A stretch of DNA of 64,000 nucleotides, from contig NZ_HG322950.1 of assembly GCF_000689415.1 (NCBI RefSeq), forward strand, positions 1,798,001 through 1,862,000, written 5' to 3'. The first letter of the stretch is position 1. Each line of letters opens with the position of its first letter. Shown piece after piece: positions 24,373 to 32,579 of the stretch. The stretch comes from Pseudomonas knackmussii B13. GTDB lineage: Bacteria; Pseudomonadota; Gammaproteobacteria; Pseudomonadales; Pseudomonadaceae. A program made the translations under genes and the position numbers. The notes under the pieces are model-generated. The model was given only the letters and a program-made list of their open reading frames with translations. It was not told where the DNA came from and did no database searches.

Positions 24373-25712
24373 TGCGCTCGCTGCGGGTTCGCCTGATGAT
24401 CGGCGCGGCGACGCTGGCGATCCTTTTCATGCTGGCCTTGCTGCCGGCGCTGCAGCGGGCCTTCAGCATCGCCCTGGAGGACGCCATCCAGCAGCGCCTG
24501 GCCGCCGACGTCGCGACCCTGGTGTCTTCCGCGCGGATCGAGGGCGATCGCCTCGACATGCCCGAGCACCTGGCGGTCGAAGACTTCAACCTGCCCGAGT
24601 CCAAGCTCCTGGGCTTCATCTATGACCGCGATGGCACGCTGGTCTGGCGTTCGAGTTCCGCCCAGGACGAAAGCGTCAGCTACCGCCCGCATTACACCGG
24701 CAAGCTCGACGTCTTTACCCGCACCCGCGACGAAAAAGGCAGCGAGTTCTTTGTCTACGACGTGGAGATCGACCTGCTGGGCGGCCAGAAGGCGGCCTAC
24801 AGCATCGTCACCATGCAGCCGGTGAGCGCCTTCCGCGAGCTGGTGCACGGCTTCCGCGAGCAGCTCTACCTGTGGCTGGGCGGTGCCCTGCTGATACTGC
24901 TGGGCATGCTCTGGCTGGGGCTGGGTTGGGGTTTTCGCTCGATGCGCGGGCTGCGCGACGAGCTGGACCAGATCGAGTCCGGCGAGCGCGAGCGGCTGAG
25001 CGACGACCATCCCCGGGAAATGCTGCGACTGACCGATTCGCTGAACCGCCTGCTGGACAGCGAACGCACCCAGCGCGAGCGCTACCGCAACTCCCTGGCC
25101 GACCTCGCGCACAGCCTGAAGACGCCGCTGGCGGTGCTGCAGGGCGTGAGCGAGAACCTCGCCGGCCACGCGCAGAACCGCGAGCAGGTGCAGGTGCTGC
25201 AGAGCCAGATCGAGCGCATGAGCCAGCAGATCGGCTACCAGCTGCAACGCGCCAGCCTGCGCAAGAGCGGCCTGGTGCGCCACCGCGTGCAACTGGGGCC
25301 GCTGCTCGACACCCTGAGCGGTGCGCTGGACAAGGTCTACCGCGACAAGCAGGTGATCCTCGAGCGCGACTTTCCGGAAAGTCTCAGCCTGCCGTTGGAG
25401 CGCGGCGCGCTGCTGGAGCTGCTCGGCAATCTGCTGGAGAACGCCTACCGCCTGAGCCTGGGCCGTGTGCGCGTCGGTGCCAGCAAGCGCAACGGCAATT
25501 TCGAGCTGGTGGTGGAGGACGATGGTCCGGGCATCCCACCCGACCAGCGCCAGCGCATCCTGCGCCGCGGCGAGCGCCTGGACACCCAGCACCCGGGGCA
25601 GGGCATAGGCACGGCGGTGGTGATGGACATCCTCGACAGCTACGGCGGCAGCCTGGAGCTGGACGACTCCGACCTGGGCGGCGCTTGCTTCCGCATGCAG
25701 CTGCCGGGGTAG
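24369..25712 (+). CDS. phoQ: Sensor kinase PhoQ
   Basis: A 447-residue inner-membrane kinase sensing low divalent cations. First span at about residues 8-28, a periplasmic sensor, then a second span (LYLWLGGALLILLGMLWLGLG) and HAMP. The phosphoacceptor box is LAHSLKTPLAVLQG, the PhoQ form, and the ATPase has LLENAYRLS, DDGPGIPPDQ and GIGTAVVMDIL. The ATG overlaps the phoP stop by four bases. Confidence 0.95.
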   Translation: MMRSLRVRLMIGAATLAILFMLALLPALQRAFSIALEDAIQQRLAADVATLVSSARIEGDRLDMPEHLAVEDFNLPESKLLGFIYDRDGTLVWRSSSAQDESVSYRPHYTGKLDVFTRTRDEKGSEFFVYDVEIDLLGGQKAAYSIVTMQPVSAFRELVHGFREQLYLWLGGALLILLGMLWLGLGWGFRSMRGLRDELDQIESGERERLSDDHPREMLRLTDSLNRLLDSERTQRERYRNSLADLAHSLKTPLAVLQGVSENLAGHAQNREQVQVLQSQIERMSQQIGYQLQRASLRKSGLVRHRVQLGPLLDTLSGALDKVYRDKQVILERDFPESLSLPLERGALLELLGNLLENAYRLSLGRVRVGASKRNGNFELVVEDDGPGIPPDQRQRILRRGERLDTQHPGQGIGTAVVMDILDSYGGSLELDDSDLGGACFRMQLPG

Positions 25713-25754
25713 CGTGTACAACCGTTCGCGGTTGTGCGCCGCTGCGCCTCTCCC

Positions 25755-25808
25755 TGTAGGAGCGCGCCATGCGCGCGATTTCGCGGCCATGGGCCGCTCC
25801 TACAGGTG
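25755..25808. repeat. REP-type inverted repeat after phoQ
   Basis: ctgtaggagcgcgcc... ggccgctcctacagg, a variant of the GTAGGAGC family, between convergent phoQ and the AraC-type gene. Confidence 0.75.
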
Positions 25809-25820
25809 ATCCCCGACGCC

Positions 25821-26822
25821 TCACTCCCCCTGTTGCGTCCGGTAGGCGCCGGGGGTCAGCCCGGTCCACTTCTTGAACGCCCGGTGGAAGGCCGAGGGCT
25901 CGGAGAAGCCGAGCTGTTCGGCGATGTCCTGGATCGACAGCTCGTCGCGGCCCAGGTGATAGATCGCCAGGTCGCGGCGCAGCTGGTCCTTCAATTCCTG
26001 GAAGTTCGGCCCTTCCTCGCGCAGGTGGCGGCGCAGGGTCTGCGGGCTCATGTGCAACTGCTGCGCCACGCTTTCCAGGTCCGGCCAGTTGCGGCAGTCG
26101 CGGCCGAGCAGGCGGCGGATCTGGCTGGTCAGGCTGTCGCCGCCGTCCGGGCGGGCCAGCAGGTCGGCCGGGGAATCCTTGAGGAAGTGCTTGAGGCTGC
26201 GTTCATCCTGCAGCAGCGGCATGTCCAGGTAACGCGCCTGGAAGCTCAGCCCGGTGCTCTCCGCGCCGAAGCGTCGCGGGCAGGGGAAGAGCAGGTCGTA
26301 CTCGCTCGCGTGGGCTGGCTCGGGGTAGGTGAAGCGAGCCTCCTCCAGGCGGATGCGCTGGCCGATCAGCCAGCTGCCCAGGCGATGCCAGATCACCAGC
26401 AGGCTTTCGGTCAGGAAGTGCTCCGGGTCGTGCAGCCGGCTGTGGTCGAGGACCAGCTCGGCGCGCTCGCCAACGCGGCGCAGCTCGATGTGCGGCGCTT
26501 CGGGGAACAGGTCGTAGAACAGCGAGCCGCGGGTAAGCGCCTTGTCCAGGGTGCGGCACTGGATGATGGCGTGGCACATCATGGCGAAGGTGCCGCGCTT
26601 GCTGCGTAGCTCGCCAAAGCCCATGTATTCGTCGTCGAGGCTTTCCCAGATCACCTGGATCAGCCGGCCGAACTGCTCCGGCGACACCCGCGCGCGCGCT
26701 TCCTCGAGCAGCGCCGGCTGGATACCGGCTGCGCGCAGCAGGGGCTGGATGTCCTGGTCGCGCCGCTGCGCACCGCGCAAGGCGGCGCGAACGAAATGGC
26801 TGGCGATGGTGCGTTCACGCAT
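25821..26822 (-). CDS. AraC-family regulator with Arabinose_bd-type N-terminal domain
   Basis: A 333-residue regulator. The N-terminal 200 residues resemble the Arabinose_bd domain seen in OruR/ArgR-like and virulence regulators (LIQVIWESLDDEYMGFG). The C-terminal 100 residues hold two helix-turn-helix motifs (SVAQQLHMSPQTLRRHLREEG and IQDIAEQLGFSEPSAFHRAFK). The ATG at 26822 has AAGGAC before it; the upstream extension is unlikely. It is divergent from dctA in the order seen in P. aeruginosa. Its ligand is unknown. Confidence 0.88.
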   Translation of the reverse strand: MRERTIASHFVRAALRGAQRRDQDIQPLLRAAGIQPALLEEARARVSPEQFGRLIQVIWESLDDEYMGFGELRSKRGTFAMMCHAIIQCRTLDKALTRGSLFYDLFPEAPHIELRRVGERAELVLDHSRLHDPEHFLTESLLVIWHRLGSWLIGQRIRLEEARFTYPEPAHASEYDLLFPCPRRFGAESTGLSFQARYLDMPLLQDERSLKHFLKDSPADLLARPDGGDSLTSQIRRLLGRDCRNWPDLESVAQQLHMSPQTLRRHLREEGPNFQELKDQLRRDLAIYHLGRDELSIQDIAEQLGFSEPSAFHRAFKKWTGLTPGAYRTQQGE

Positions 26823-26884
26823 GGGGTGTCCTTGTTGTTGTTCGGTGGCCGGCGCGGCGAACAATCTACGGCAGCCATGGCCCT

Positions 26885-26939
26885 GGCGGATACCCGCCAA
26901 GTGGCGGGAAATCCGCCGCGGCTATGGCGGGTTTCCGCC
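26885..26939. promoter_or_regulatory. Three GGCGG-type palindromes, probable enhancer (UAS) of dctA
   Basis: ggcggatacccgcc (26885-26898), ggcgggaaatccgcc (26903-26917) and ggcgggtttccgcc (26926-26939). They lie about 100-150 bases upstream of a sigma-54 promoter, the position used by enhancer-binding proteins such as DctD. They could also be operators for the divergent AraC-type gene. Confidence 0.6.
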
Positions 26940-27014
26940 AAACCAAAGGTCTTTCTGAAACTGGATGTATTTATAAGTTATTGAATTGTAAGAAATAAAT
27001 AGGATTTGCTCAGG

Positions 27015-27031
27015 TTGGCGCAGGCATTGCT
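27015..27031 (+). promoter_or_regulatory. Sigma-54 promoter of dctA
   Basis: ttGGcgcaggcattGCt has the GG and GC dinucleotides 12 bases apart and fits TTGGCACG-N4-TTGCT. It lies about 127 bases before the dctA start. dctA is known to depend on RpoN in Pseudomonas and rhizobia. Confidence 0.8.
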
Positions 27032-27157
27032 ATACCTCATGTAAGACCTGCCGACGGGCAGGGCGAAAAACAAATTCTCCCATTGAAGGGAGATAACGCT
27101 TCGGCGCCCGCGCCGGCATCAGGACGATGCCCCGCCGCCCGAGAGGACCCTGCCGCC

Positions 27158-28450
27158 ATGACCAAGCAACCCTTCTACAAGAGCCTGTACGTGCAGGTGC
27201 TGATCGCCATCGCCATCGGCATCGCCCTGGGCCATTTCTACCCGCACACCGCCGTGCTGATGAAGCCCCTGGGCGACGGCTTCGTCAAACTGATCAAGAT
27301 GGCCATCGCGCCCATCATCTTCTGCACCGTGGTCACCGGCATCGCCGGCATGCAGAGCATGAAGGCGGTCGGCAAGACCGGCGGCATGGCGCTGCTGTAC
27401 TTCGAGGTGGTCTCCACCATCGCCCTGATCATCGGCCTGGTGGTGGTCAACGTCGTGCAGCCCGGCGCCGGCATGCACGTCGATCCGGCCAGCCTGGATA
27501 CCAGCAAGATCGCTGCCTACGCCGCCGCCGGCGAGAAGCAGAGCACCATCGACTTCCTGATGAACATCATCCCAAGCACCATCGTCGGCGCCTTCGCCAA
27601 CGGTGACATCCTGCAGGTGCTGTTCTTCTCCGTACTGTTCGGCTACGCCCTGCACCGCATGGGCAGTTACGGCCAGCCGATCTTCCAGTTCATCGAGCGC
27701 TTCACCCAGGTGATGTTCAACATCATCAACGTGATCATGAAGGTTGCCCCGATCGGTGCCTTCGGCGCCATGGCCTTCACCATCGGCGCCTACGGCGTGG
27801 GCTCGCTGGTGCAGCTCGGCCAGCTGATGCTGTGCTTCTACATCACCTGCCTGCTCTTCGTGCTGCTGGTCCTGGGCAGCATCGCCCGCGCCCACGGCTT
27901 CAGCATCGTGAAGTTCATCAAGTACATCCGCGAAGAGCTGCTGATCGTGCTCGGCACCTCGTCCTCGGAGTCGGCGCTGCCGCGCATGATCGCCAAGTTG
28001 GAGAAGCTCGGCTGCGACAAGAGCGTGGTCGGCCTGGTGATCCCCACCGGTTACTCCTTCAACCTCGACGGCACCTCGATCTACCTGACCATGGCCGCGG
28101 TGTTCATCGCCCAGGCCACCGACACGCCGATGGACATCACCCACCAGCTGACCCTGCTGGCGGTGCTGCTGATCGCCTCCAAGGGCGCCGCGGGCGTCAC
28201 CGGTTCGGGCTTCATCGTGCTGGCCGCCACCCTGTCCGCCGTCGGCCACCTGCCGGTCGCGGGCCTGGCGCTGATCCTCGGCATCGACCGCTTCATGTCC
28301 GAAGCCCGCGCCCTGACCAACCTGGTCGGCAACGGTGTGGCCACCGTGGTGGTCGCCAAGTGGTGCAAGCAGCTCGACGCCAGCAAGCTGCACAAGGAAC
28401 TGGCCAGCGGCCCGTCCGCCGTCGAGGCCCAGGAAGCCCGCGCCGCCTGA
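27158..28450 (+). CDS. dctA: C4-dicarboxylate:cation symporter
   Basis: A 430-residue inner-membrane transporter of the DAACS family for succinate, fumarate and malate. It has about eight membrane helices and two re-entrant loops, with the substrate-site motifs GTSSSESALPRM and PTGYSFNLDGTSIY. I start at the ATG at 27158 (MTKQPFYKSLYVQVL) as in known DctA; an earlier TTG at 27083 is possible but adds a low-complexity segment. Control is probably by RpoN with DctD through the elements at 26885-27031. Confidence 0.95.
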   Translation: MTKQPFYKSLYVQVLIAIAIGIALGHFYPHTAVLMKPLGDGFVKLIKMAIAPIIFCTVVTGIAGMQSMKAVGKTGGMALLYFEVVSTIALIIGLVVVNVVQPGAGMHVDPASLDTSKIAAYAAAGEKQSTIDFLMNIIPSTIVGAFANGDILQVLFFSVLFGYALHRMGSYGQPIFQFIERFTQVMFNIINVIMKVAPIGAFGAMAFTIGAYGVGSLVQLGQLMLCFYITCLLFVLLVLGSIARAHGFSIVKFIKYIREELLIVLGTSSSESALPRMIAKLEKLGCDKSVVGLVIPTGYSFNLDGTSIYLTMAAVFIAQATDTPMDITHQLTLLAVLLIASKGAAGVTGSGFIVLAATLSAVGHLPVAGLALILGIDRFMSEARALTNLVGNGVATVVVAKWCKQLDASKLHKELASGPSAVEAQEARAA

Positions 28451-28499
28451 TGACGATTCTCCGGTTAGGCGTGGCGACGTGAAGCGCCGCGCCGCCTTC

Positions 28500-28530
28500 A
28501 AGCCCGCTCTCGTAGCGGGCTTTTTTATTT
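28500..28530 (+). terminator. Terminator of dctA
   Basis: aGCCCGCTctcgtAGCGGGCttttttattt, a classic stem with a T6 run. Confidence 0.9.
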
Positions 28531-28676
28531 CCGAGCCATGCCCGGAGGGCCTGTGTAGCGCCGGAGATAACGGGTTTTGAGACTAGAATGGCGGGGTCGG
28601 AAATGGGGGGCTTTAAGCGCTTCCTGGAGGCCTTGGCGGCGTTTATCGGAAAGTGATTTTCAGAGGGGCTTGGTAA

Positions 28677-29153
28677 GTGAAGAAAGTGCAGAAGGGGCAG
28701 AAGCTGCCGGAACCGCACCCGCATATCGGGCTGTATACGCACGCGCCGGCCGAGCGTTCGCCCCATGGCTGGCCGCTGTGCGTCTACTGCGGGCAGCCAG
28801 CCGATGCGCTGGATCACCAGCCGCCGCTGTCGCGTGTCGACGATTACCAGAAGCTCTACCTGGAGCGCGAACAATACTGGCAGGTGAAGGCTTGCAAGCC
28901 TTGCTGCGAGCTGCTCGGCGATGACCTGCAGAAGGATATCTTCGTCCGAATCGAGGCGCTGAAATACCGATTGCAGCGGACGTTGCGCAGGCATGACGCG
29001 GCATTGTCCTGGGCAGACGATGACCTTGCGGAGCTGGGGCATTCACTGCGCTCCAAGGTGTCCGTCAGCGCTGCGGTGGTGTCTGCGACTCAGCCGAGGA
29101 TCGATTACCAGGGCGGCTTGCGGCTGCTGCGTGAGGCTGCACGGCGGACCTGA
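28677..29153 (+). CDS. Small Cys-rich protein, possibly HNH-like
   Basis: A 158-residue protein starting at a GTG. It contains CVYCGQPADALDHQPPLSR and, about 35 residues later, ACKPCCELLG. Two CxxC pairs around a DH motif resemble the zinc site and catalytic start of HNH nucleases, but the C-terminal HNH histidine pattern is not clear. The remainder is basic and helical. It stands alone between the dctA terminator and a REP cluster. Function unknown; a nucleic-acid role is a guess. Confidence 0.65.
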   Translation: MKKVQKGQKLPEPHPHIGLYTHAPAERSPHGWPLCVYCGQPADALDHQPPLSRVDDYQKLYLEREQYWQVKACKPCCELLGDDLQKDIFVRIEALKYRLQRTLRRHDAALSWADDDLAELGHSLRSKVSVSAAVVSATQPRIDYQGGLRLLREAARRT

Positions 29154-29198
29154 TGCCACGCTCGACGACCCACTCGTAGGCGTGGAAGGGAGCGTGAC

Positions 29199-29296
29199 TG
29201 TAGGAGCGGACCTTGTCCGCGAAAGTGATCGCGGATGAATCCGCTCCTACGGGGAGCATCGCGCGTGAACATCGCGGATGAGATCCGCTCCTACGC
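29199..29296. repeat. Cluster of REP-type elements
   Basis: One GTAGGAGCGGACCTTGTCCGCG copy facing two GATCCGCTCCTAC-type copies, filling the gap 29154-29322 between convergent genes. Confidence 0.75.
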
Positions 29297-29322
29297 CGGA
29301 GATTGGTGCAGGGCCGGACAGA

Positions 29323-30714
29323 TCAGAGAATGATCTTGTCCTTGAGCTTCTCCACCGCCTGCTGCAGCACCTGGATCACCCGATCCTTGTCGTAGTTCTG
29401 CACGTTGTTGGTGTCGAGGTACATGGAGAAGCCCGGCAGCTCCTGCTCGATGAAGCTGGGGTTGGCGCCCAGGTCGCGGCGGAAGTCGACCACCTGGTAG
29501 ATCTGCACCGGCTTGCTGAAGCCCTTCACCGCGATCTGGCCCTTGTCGCGGCACATGATCACGTCCTTCACCAGCGAATAGGTCTCGTGGCTGAGGAGGA
29601 TCTCGCCGGCTTCGGCGGCGCTTTCCAGGCGGCTGGCGAGGTTCACTTCGCGGCCGATGATGGTGTAGTCCATGCGCGTGTCGGCGCCGAAGTTGCCCAC
29701 CGTGCAGTAGCCGGTGTTGATGCCCATGCGCACTTCCAGCGGCTTGGTGATGCCCTGGGCGCGCCACTGCTGGCGCATCACTTTCATGTGCTTGCGCATG
29801 GCCACGGCCATGGACACGGCGGCCACGGCGTCCTTCTTCGCGCCCTGGGTGGTCGGGTCGCCGAAGAACACCATCACGCAGTCGCCGACGAACTTGTCGA
29901 TGGTGCCGCCGTACTTGAGGGCGATCTTCGACATCTCGTTGAGGTAGTTGTTGAGCATGTCGGTGAGCACTTCGGCTTCCAGTTCCTCGGACAGCTCGGT
30001 GAAGCCCTTGATGTCGGAGAAGAACACCGTGAGCTTCTTGCGCTGGGTCTCCAGGCGCACGCTCTTCTTGCCGCTGAAGATCGACTCCCAGACCTGCGGC
30101 GACAGGTACTTGGCCAGGTTGCTCGCCAGCCGCGCGGCCTTTTCCTGCTCGCGGGCGATTTCGCCGCGGGCCTGGGCCAGGCGCAGGCCTTGCTGATGGA
30201 CGAAGAAGGCGCCGATGAAGATGTACAGGGTGGAGAAGGCGATGCTCGCCAGGTTCACCAGCAGCGGCGGGTTGCCTTTGAAGCCCGGGCCGAGCAGGGC
30301 GCCGGTCACTGCAGCGGTGGACAGCGATACCAGCATGGCGCCGCCCAACAGGCGCAGGCCGCCGATGATCAGGCTGGTGAAGCCCAGGGTCAGCAGCAGC
30401 ATCAGCGCCGGCACCACGGCGAAACCGAGCAATGCGGCGCTGGCGCCGGCGTGCACGGCGTCCGCACCTTGCAGGAACTGGCGGGTGCGTTCGGGGTACT
30501 GGATCTTGAAGCGGTTGTCCAGTTGTTGCGCGAGGTGCGGGTAGAGCAGGGCGTACGGCACCATCCACAGCAGTTCGTAGCTGAAGTAGCCGCTGAAGGT
30601 CCCGGCGGCGACCGTCGCGGCGATGCTGATGTAGGCCAGCACGCGGGCATGGTACTCGCGCAGGGGCGAGGACGACCCGTGCGACTGTGGCCGTTCCAGG
30701 ACGGAGGACTTCAT
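29323..30714 (-). CDS. cyaB: Class III adenylate cyclase with MASE2 membrane domain
   Basis: A 463-residue protein with an N-terminal MASE2-type membrane domain of six helices (about 20-200) and a class III cyclase domain (about 220-410). Catalytic features are the metal-binding Asp in VFFSDIKGFTELS and VGDCVMVFFGDP, Lys in TIDKFVGD, Asp in RMDYTIIG, and Asn/Arg in VNLASRLESAAEAG. The Asp in the adenine pocket favours ATP over GTP. It matches P. aeruginosa CyaB, which makes the cAMP that activates Vfr and virulence functions. It stands alone; REP elements follow its 3' end. Confidence 0.92.
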   Translation of the reverse strand: MKSSVLERPQSHGSSSPLREYHARVLAYISIAATVAAGTFSGYFSYELLWMVPYALLYPHLAQQLDNRFKIQYPERTRQFLQGADAVHAGASAALLGFAVVPALMLLLTLGFTSLIIGGLRLLGGAMLVSLSTAAVTGALLGPGFKGNPPLLVNLASIAFSTLYIFIGAFFVHQQGLRLAQARGEIAREQEKAARLASNLAKYLSPQVWESIFSGKKSVRLETQRKKLTVFFSDIKGFTELSEELEAEVLTDMLNNYLNEMSKIALKYGGTIDKFVGDCVMVFFGDPTTQGAKKDAVAAVSMAVAMRKHMKVMRQQWRAQGITKPLEVRMGINTGYCTVGNFGADTRMDYTIIGREVNLASRLESAAEAGEILLSHETYSLVKDVIMCRDKGQIAVKGFSKPVQIYQVVDFRRDLGANPSFIEQELPGFSMYLDTNNVQNYDKDRVIQVLQQAVEKLKDKIIL

Positions 30715-30857
30715 GCGCTGCTGGCTTCCCTGGTCAGTTCAGCGTCTCTGTAGGACGCTTCCCGCGATTGCGGTAGGAAGAATCTTAACCAAGCGTCTGT
30801 CCGGGAGCCAGCGCCGGCCCGAAACATCTTGTCGCGGACCGGCGGTCACTTTGTGGC

Positions 30858-31442
30858 TCAGGCCATGCTGCCGTCGGGCCGGGCGTAGATGGTCTGCCGT
30901 GGCTTGGCGAAGACGCGGCGCAGCATCGGCTCGAAGAAATCCAGCGGCAGGGTTTCGCCTTCCGGGTCGAAGGCAGCGGCGTCGTAGCGTGCGCAGAACT
31001 CGATGGTCTGCTCGAACTGCGGGTGGTCCTTGAACTGCTCGCGCAGGTGCCGGTCCAGGCCCAGGTGGTGGAAGAAGTAGTAGCCCTGGAAGATCGCGTG
31101 CTTCTCGACCATCCAGTGGTTTTCCGGGCTGACGAACGGCTTGAGGATGGCCGCGGCGATGTCGGCGTGGTTATACGAGCCCAGGGTGTCGCCGATGTCG
31201 TGGAGCAGGGCGCAGACCACGTACTCCTCGTCGCGGCCGTCGCGGTGGGCGAGGGTGGCGGTCTGCAGCGAATGGGTCAGGCGATCCACCGGGAAGCCGC
31301 CGAAGTCGCCGTCGAGCAGGCGCAGGTGGGCGAGGATGCGGTCGGGCAGCAGGGCGGCGTACTGGGCGAAGTCCTGGGCGATGATCGCCCAGTCCGCGGC
31401 GCTGCCGTCTTCCATGTGGGTGAAGGTGGCGCGGGCATTCAT
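30858..31442 (-). CDS. HD-domain protein (predicted phosphohydrolase or oxygenase-like)
   Basis: A 194-residue soluble protein with the HD metal-binding pattern: an early His in LTHSLQTATLAHRDG, then ALLHDIGDTLG and a later Asp in CARYDAAAFDP. The spacing recalls the PhnZ-like HD proteins annotated as phosphonate-degradation-associated, which are oxygenases, but that cannot be settled here. The ATG at 31442 follows AGGACAGCC. It lies 137 bases after the LuxR-type gene and may share its transcript. Confidence 0.8.
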   Translation of the reverse strand: MNARATFTHMEDGSAADWAIIAQDFAQYAALLPDRILAHLRLLDGDFGGFPVDRLTHSLQTATLAHRDGRDEEYVVCALLHDIGDTLGSYNHADIAAAILKPFVSPENHWMVEKHAIFQGYYFFHHLGLDRHLREQFKDHPQFEQTIEFCARYDAAAFDPEGETLPLDFFEPMLRRVFAKPRQTIYARPDGSMA

Positions 31443-31579
31443 CGGGCTGTCCTCTTGTGCTTGTTGGGATTGGACGGCCTCCAGTCTAGGAGCGTGGCGC
31501 GCCGCGGCCAGTGTCCATGCGCGCCGTTCGGCTGTCTTGGCGGTGCGCGAATGCCCCGTCATCGCCGCCGCTGATCGCT

Positions 31580-32383
31580 TCAGGGGTTCTCCGGGTCGTG
31601 GCCGAGGGACTGCAGGAACAGCGAGAACAGCTCCGGTTGCGAGGAGATGTCCAGCTTGGTGTAGAGGTGCCGGCGGTGGACCTTGATGGTCTCGGGGGAA
31701 ATCGCCAGGCGCTCGGCCATGGCCTTGGACGAGTAGCCACGCAGGATCAGCCGGGCGATCTCCAGCTCACGCTCGGACAGCACGTTGGCGCCGAAATGGC
31801 TGAGTGCATCGCGCACCTGGGTGGCCACGCCTTCCGCATTGGCCGGTAGCAGACGCTGGCTGCGCAGCTGCCAGTGCTGCTGCATCAGCGCCAGGACCCA
31901 GGGGCAGAGCATGGCCAGCAGGCCGCACTGCTCGCCGTCGAACGGCTTGCGCATGCCCAGCGACAGCGACAACGCGCCCTGGCCGGGCAACTGGAGGATG
32001 AACTGCACCTCGTCCTCCAGCACGTTCTCGTGGAAGTAGTTGAGGAAGTACTCGCTCTGGCGGAAATGGTCCGGGGCGATCTCTTCCAGGCGATACAGGC
32101 CGCTGGGCAGTCCCTCACGGCAGGCCTGGTAGAAGGGATCGAGCTGGTACAGGCCGTCGAGGTAGACGGACATGGCCGCCGGGCCCGCCTGCGGGTCGGC
32201 GTCGTATTCCTCCAGCCACACGGGTGTACCGCCAGCGGGGTAGTAGGCGGCCAGCGCGTTGTCGAACGGCAGCCACTGGTGCAGCAGCAGGATCAACTGC
32301 TTCCAGAAGCGCGGTTCGCCGATCTGCTCGATGGCGCGGGCAAGGTTGGCGTGCATGCCGACCTCGCGGAACAGGTTCTGCAT
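31580..32383 (-). CDS. LuxR-family transcriptional regulator
   Basis: A 267-residue regulator with a C-terminal GerE/LuxR helix-turn-helix (LSERELEIARLILRGYSSKAM, then SPETIKVHRRHLYTKL). The N-terminal 190 residues do not show the Trp/Tyr/Asp pattern of acyl-homoserine lactone binding domains, so it is probably not a quorum sensor. It is divergent from an amino-acid permease and a DmpA-type peptidase, which it likely controls; an inverted repeat in the gap is a candidate operator. Confidence 0.88.
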   Translation of the reverse strand: MQNLFREVGMHANLARAIEQIGEPRFWKQLILLLHQWLPFDNALAAYYPAGGTPVWLEEYDADPQAGPAAMSVYLDGLYQLDPFYQACREGLPSGLYRLEEIAPDHFRQSEYFLNYFHENVLEDEVQFILQLPGQGALSLSLGMRKPFDGEQCGLLAMLCPWVLALMQQHWQLRSQRLLPANAEGVATQVRDALSHFGANVLSERELEIARLILRGYSSKAMAERLAISPETIKVHRRHLYTKLDISSQPELFSLFLQSLGHDPENP

Positions 32384-32428
32384 CCCAGGGCACTCCGGAA
32401 AAAGGTGCTCCGGTTTCCTCCTTTTGGC

Positions 32429-32486
32429 GGCCTGCCGTCAAGGGGCGTAACCCCAAATGGTGATTGGCCGCCAGCTGCGGCAGGCC
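32429..32486. promoter_or_regulatory. Inverted repeat in the LuxR/permease gap
   Basis: ggcctgccg (32429-32437) and cggcaggcc (32478-32486) flank a smaller aaGGGGcgtaaCCCC hairpin. It lies between the two divergent starts. Confidence 0.45.
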
Positions 32487-32579
32487 TAGATTGCGCCCCA
32501 TGCAGCGTCCCAAGCAGAGGACACGCACAAGGGTTTTCGTACCTGCCTCAACCAACAATGACAATTCGAGGAAAACGAC

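Noticed and set aside
27083..27157. TTG start adding 25 codons to dctA
   Set aside because: The added segment is Ala/Pro-rich and absent from known DctA, while the ATG at 27158 gives the family N-terminus.
31580..32383. Quorum-sensing LuxR with acyl-homoserine lactone binding
   Set aside because: The N-terminal domain lacks the conserved Trp, Tyr and Asp pattern of autoinducer domains and there is no luxI-type gene nearby.
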